Shown piece after piece: positions 60,518 through 64,000 of a stretch of 64,000 nt of DNA. The stretch's first letter is position 1, and every line of letters starts with the position of its first letter. The position numbers and the translations under genes are program-made. The stretch covers positions 310,001 through 374,000 of the forward strand of contig JALJCS010000016.1 in NCBI GenBank assembly GCA_023055355.1, given 5' to 3'. The notes beneath the pieces are model-generated. The model did no database searches and was not told where the DNA came from. It saw only the letters and a program-made list of their open reading frames with translations. The DNA is from Agelaius tricolor (taxonomy: Eukaryota > Chordata > Aves > Passeriformes > Icteridae).

Positions 60518-60784
60518 CCAATCAGGACACAGCAGCGCTAGCTTTTTCAGCCAATCAGGATTCGCATTGGATTGCTTTTTTCAGCCAATCAGGATGAGGA
60601 TTGAAAGTTCAGGGTTTTTTTAGCCAATCAGGAGCTGATAGGGACTGTTCCTTGTTTGGCCAATCACCGCATGGATTGAAGCCCCTGCTCTTTCAGCCAA
60701 TCAGAGCGCGGAATTCCAGTTTTTTTCGCCAATCAGGGCACAGACGACTTGGCCGAAAAAAGCTGCAGCCCGGTTCCTGATTGG
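60518..60784. promoter_or_regulatory. array of CCAAT boxes (predicted NF-Y sites)
   Basis: Seven forward CCAAT cores at 60518, 60551, 60585, 60624, 60660, 60697 and 60729, spaced 32-39 bp, and one inverted ATTGG at 60780. An extra ATTGG is at 60566. Nearly all are in the extended NF-Y context gccaatcag, and most follow a T run (ttttttcagccaatcagg). The array sits just outside the 3' end of PRC1 and about 770 bp after the RCCD1 signal, next to a small CpG-rich patch on its left. It looks like a promoter or enhancer, yet no gene start was identified on either side. Confidence 0.8.
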
Positions 60785-60881
60785 CTGAGACTCCCCAGGC
60801 CATGCCCCACCCCTTCTATCACGGCCTTCGCTCCGCGCAAGGACCCCCAGACGCGCCCGGAGGCTGGGGCTGTACAAGGAC

Positions 60882-60887
60882 TTTATT
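60882..60887 (-). terminator. PRC1 polyadenylation signal AATAAA (minus strand)
   Basis: tttatt on the plus strand gives AATAAA for PRC1, about 120 bp beyond its stop codon, so the last PRC1 exon would end near 60865. A second plus-strand aataaa at 60912-60917 is in the other orientation. Confidence 0.75.
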
Positions 60888-61006
60888 CACAACATCTAGA
60901 AATTTTTTTTAAATAAAAGCACATTTCTAAAGCAGCAACGGAGGGGAGCGTTATCCAGGAGCGGGAGGTGCTGCAGACCCTGCATTGCTGCCGGAGCAGG
61001 GCTGCA

Positions 61007-64000
61007 TCATGCGGCATTGTTGGTGGTGGAGTTGAGAACACGGGAGGTGCTTTCAAAGCTGGAAGCCTTTGAGAGTTGGCGCTGTGGAAACAAGCGGGGA
61101 AACGAGAGGGATGAGGGAAGGGAGGGGGCTGCTGCCTCACAGCTCAGAGGGGACAGAGAGAGGCAGGCCAGGCTGCCAAAGGGAGATGGAATACAAATTG
61201 TATTATGTAACTTGTAGCCAATGAACATTAATGCCTTTCTTTACTGAAATGTATAAAGAGTAGAAAACTTTTGTTAGTATCACACAATGGTAAATCTCTG
61301 GCTTAGCCCAGCCTGATGGGAGGACAGAAGCTGGCCAGGGCCCCCAGGGTCCCCCATCCTGAGAGAGGAAAGCAGCCCCTCTATGCTCAGGGGCTCTGCC
61401 TTGGAGCTGTCCCTGCACGGGCCCGTCCCCAGCGCTGCTCAGGGCCCTCTGCCACCAGCTCTGCCAGAAGCTCTCCATGGGAAGTCACAGGCAGGGGCAG
61501 GAGCAGAGGAGACACAGGGGGACACACGGGGGGGACACAGGAGGGAGCAAAGGTCCTGTGCTGTGCAGTGACAGGGGGGTTAGAAGAGGTGAATTACCGC
61601 AAACTCAGAATAGGTGCTGGCAACAGAACTAACGCTGTGGTTACGCTGGGCAGGGGCTCTGGGGGTGCACCCACCGCTCAGGGTGGTTCCGTCCAGCTGC
61701 GACACGTTCTCCTTGTTCTGCTCCCTCAGCCTGCGTCGGGGGGGCTTCACTGCCGGCCGGGTGGGGGTCCGGGCCCGGCTGAACTGTGGGGAGAGGTGAC
61801 AGTTACGGGATGCAGGAACGGAGCACAGGCAGGAGAGCACCCTCCACTCTGAGGAGCCAGAGCAGTGTCAGGCTCCAAGAGCTCTCCAGACTCTGGCGTT
61901 TAGTTCTGGCCCCTGAAACATACAGCACAGAATCACAGAATCCTGCAATGATGTGGGTGAGAAGGAACTTTAAAGCCCATTTTGTTCTGCCCCTCTGCCA
62001 TAGGCAGGGATGCCACTCACTACCCAAGGATGTTCAGGCCCTGTCTGGCAGCCCACACGTTTTGAAGGTCCCTCAAGCTCAGAACTAAGGAAGAGGTGTA
62101 CTAGAAAAACAGGCTGGAATAAGATTTTCTGGCACCCTCCTCCTCCTCCCTCAGGTCCCAGAAACACCCCAGCAGGATGGCCACAGCCCCACAGAGCAGA
62201 CTGCAGACAAACAGGGGCTTCTGTCCCCCACGAGCTTAGCAGAGGAGGCGGTGAACCACAGGGTGACAGCAGAAGAGCTGCACCACCTCAGCTGACCTGT
62301 CCCTTGCAGCCCAGCCCCGGCAGGGAGCCCCCAAGGCCCCTCACCTTCTTCCCGGAGGGTGGGAGCCGAGAGGTGGGCGAGTGGGAGATGGCTCCCCCAA
62401 AGGCTGAGCGAACAGTGGTGTTGGACATGGTGCTGGCGCTGGAGGTGCCATGGAGCTGAGGAGAGAGCAGAGCACACGTCACACAGGACACCTTCCCTTC
62501 CCATCCCCACGGGGCCGAGGCCAGCCCGAGGCTGTGCTCCAGGCACACCCAGCCCAGCCCAGCAGGGACATTTTACCTTGCTTACTTTGGCAGGTGTGTG
62601 GGGGCTGAGCATGCGCCGCTTGATGGGCGTGCGCGGGGCGCTGCCGTAGAGCATCTCTGCCTCCATCTCCCGGCTCTTCTTCAGGTGCTGTGGGACACGC
62701 CTGCACTCACACACTGAGCACCAGGGGCTGCTGACAGTGTGACACCGCCAGGCTCCCTGCTGACAGCCTGGCACGGCCACGCAGCAGGAACTTCAGCACA
62801 GAGTCACATGTGGCCAGAGCCAAGTGTCACCTCTGGCACAGCTGGGGCCATAAAAGTGCTTGGCCCATGCAGATGTGACACAGTGGGCACCAGCCCCACT
62901 GCCTGCTGCTTCCATGCTGGGAATGAGCTGGCAGAGCCCAGGGCAGTGGCTGGGGCCCAGCAGGGACACCCCTAGGCTGGCATTCTCAGGCAGAAGCCAA
63001 CATGCTCAGCTCTCTACTCACCCGCTCCTGCTTCTCCTTCTCCTTCTCCAGCCAGTACTGCTGCCACTGCTCTGACACATACTCCATGAACTGCTGCCCC
63101 TTCACCAGGAAAGCTCCCTTGAACTCCTCCTCCCAGGTCTGGACCTTCTTCTCCAGCTCCTCCTGCAGCTGATCAGGACACGAGGGCAGTGTAGGGGCTG
63201 CCCTGAACGCAGATGTCCCCACACCCAAGGATTTCTTTTCCTGTGGTCAGTGGGACCACAGGTCCTTCCCCAGGGCTGGACCTACCCTAGACAGCGTCTT
63301 CTGCAGCTTTGCTCGCTGCTTCTCCTCCTTCAAAAGGTTTCCTCCTCGATTGGTGAAGCGACTGGGGTCATTTGCTTTACGCTGGTAGAGCAGGGTGGTC
63401 AAGAGAGACAGACACACCACCCACTCCCCTCAGCCTCACATGGTGAAGGCCCCAGAGAAGCCAGCCCTGCACAAACACCCCAGTGCTTGAAACACAGCAC
63501 CTCATCCCTGCCCTGGCCCCCCATGACTCCCTGCTCCTTCCAGAGCGCTGTCCCAGGGGAGCAGAGGTACACCCTGACCCACGGCTCCCCATGCTCCTGC
63601 CTGGACAATACCTCCAGCTCCAGGAACAGCTTCCAGTTCTCCTCCCACTTCCGAACAGCCTCAAACAGATCTTTGTGTGTTTCATAGTAGATCTTCATCT
63701 TGCCCACCTCAGCGTCATGCAGCTCGAGCAGGGTCTCTGTGTAATCCTCTGGCGGGGCACAAGAACCAGGTCAGGGGGCTGCTGGAAGCCCTGGGATCCC
63801 TCCCCAGATCTGCCTACCCAGCCAGCACCCACCATCATAGAAAGGGCTGAACCTTTCCCTCTGCTCTTGGCTGTAGAAGCATTTGTCCCAGTAGTCAGCC
63901 AGCTCTGCCCGGATGGCGTGGATGACGGATTTCATGTTCTGCAGCTTCAGCTCCTCCAGTTGGTCCACCTCCTGCTGCAGCTGCCCCCCAGAACAGAGCA
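61007..64000 (-). CDS. PRC1: PRC1, antiparallel microtubule bundler of the spindle midzone (C-terminal part)
   Basis: Eight exons are visible on the minus strand: 63833-63980, 63612-63748, 63286-63381, 63022-63168, 62577-62687, 62345-62455, 61598-61783 and 61007-61081. They give the last 336 residues or so; the N-terminal exons are off the right edge. The first visible exons form the spectrin-like microtubule-binding domain (LEELKLQNMKSVIHAIRAEL, CFYSQEQRERFSPF, FTNRGGNLLKEEKQRAKLQK). The tail is basic and disordered, with CDK-type sites (SAPRTPIKRR, SPHTPAK), HSPTSRLPPSGKK and a KEN box (QNKENV), and ends NSTTNNAA. PRC1 crosslinks midzone microtubules and recruits KIF4A, under CDK1 control. 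The last junction joins STYSEFA directly to RQLSKAS, matching the human isoform that lacks the 14-residue KDPSLSD exon. Reading through that donor would instead add VIHLF and stop. Confidence 0.95.
61924..62085 (-). mobile_element. CR1 LINE 3'-end fragment in PRC1 intron
   Basis: The plus strand reads cagaatcacagaatcctgca, then gaaggaactttaaagcccat and ctgccataggcagggatgcc. This matches the reverse complement of a CR1 3' end (consensus AGAATCATAGAATG, GGAAGGGACCTTAAAG, TGCCATGGGCAGGGACACC). The element therefore points in the minus direction, the same as PRC1. It lies in the intron between 61783 and 62345. Confidence 0.9.

Noticed and set aside
60518..60784. CRISPR-like spacing of the CCAAT units
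   Set aside because: The repeated core is only about 9 bp, the spacers are not uniform, and the genome is vertebrate; NF-Y sites explain the pattern better.

Overview
The window is vertebrate nuclear DNA and almost certainly avian. Genes are split into many short exons with GT/AG introns. Gene spacing is tight, G+C is high with CpG islands at promoters, and two CR1 LINE 3'-end fragments of the type common in birds are present. No prokaryotic, organellar or viral gene was seen. Exon borders were placed by hand from open frame, splice signal, intron phase and remembered vertebrate orthologues. Every multi-exon model below closes in frame.

Layout, left to right. SERINC4 (minus, 1-2349, 3' end cut by the window edge) diverges from HYPK (plus, 3523-4492), with a CpG island between them. 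HYPK converges on MFAP1 (minus, 5443-9202). About 7.6 kb without a recognisable coding gene follows, holding the MFAP1 CpG island and the probable FURIN promoter island near 14.4-15.4 kb. Then come FURIN (plus, 16804-27562), FES (plus, 31274-36097), MAN2A2 (plus, 37510-44980), a small SHISA-like membrane protein gene (plus, 46378-47697), UNC45A (plus, 48279-54416), RCCD1 (plus, 54776-59527) and the C-terminal exons of PRC1 (minus, 61007-64000, 5' part off the right edge).

In human the first three genes belong to 15q15.3 and the rest to 15q26.1, so the window carries a junction between two blocks that are far apart in human. HDDC3, which sits between MAN2A2 and UNC45A in human, was not seen; the SHISA-like gene occupies that interval. 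The genes do not form one pathway. They include a proprotein convertase and a Golgi mannosidase (secretory pathway), a tyrosine kinase, a myosin chaperone, a ribosome-associated N-acetylation cofactor, a spliceosome component, an RCC1-repeat protein and a mitotic microtubule bundler.

Most unusual non-coding content: an array of eight CCAAT boxes (seven forward at 32-39 bp spacing, one inverted) at 60518-60784 between convergent gene ends; a ten-copy 43-bp GC-rich tandem array at 36681-37110 upstream of MAN2A2; a DNA-level copy of HYPK's last exon inside an MFAP1 intron; a phase-matched candidate cassette exon in MAN2A2; and minisatellites on both sides of the UNC45A promoter, which has a perfect CRE and an E-box.
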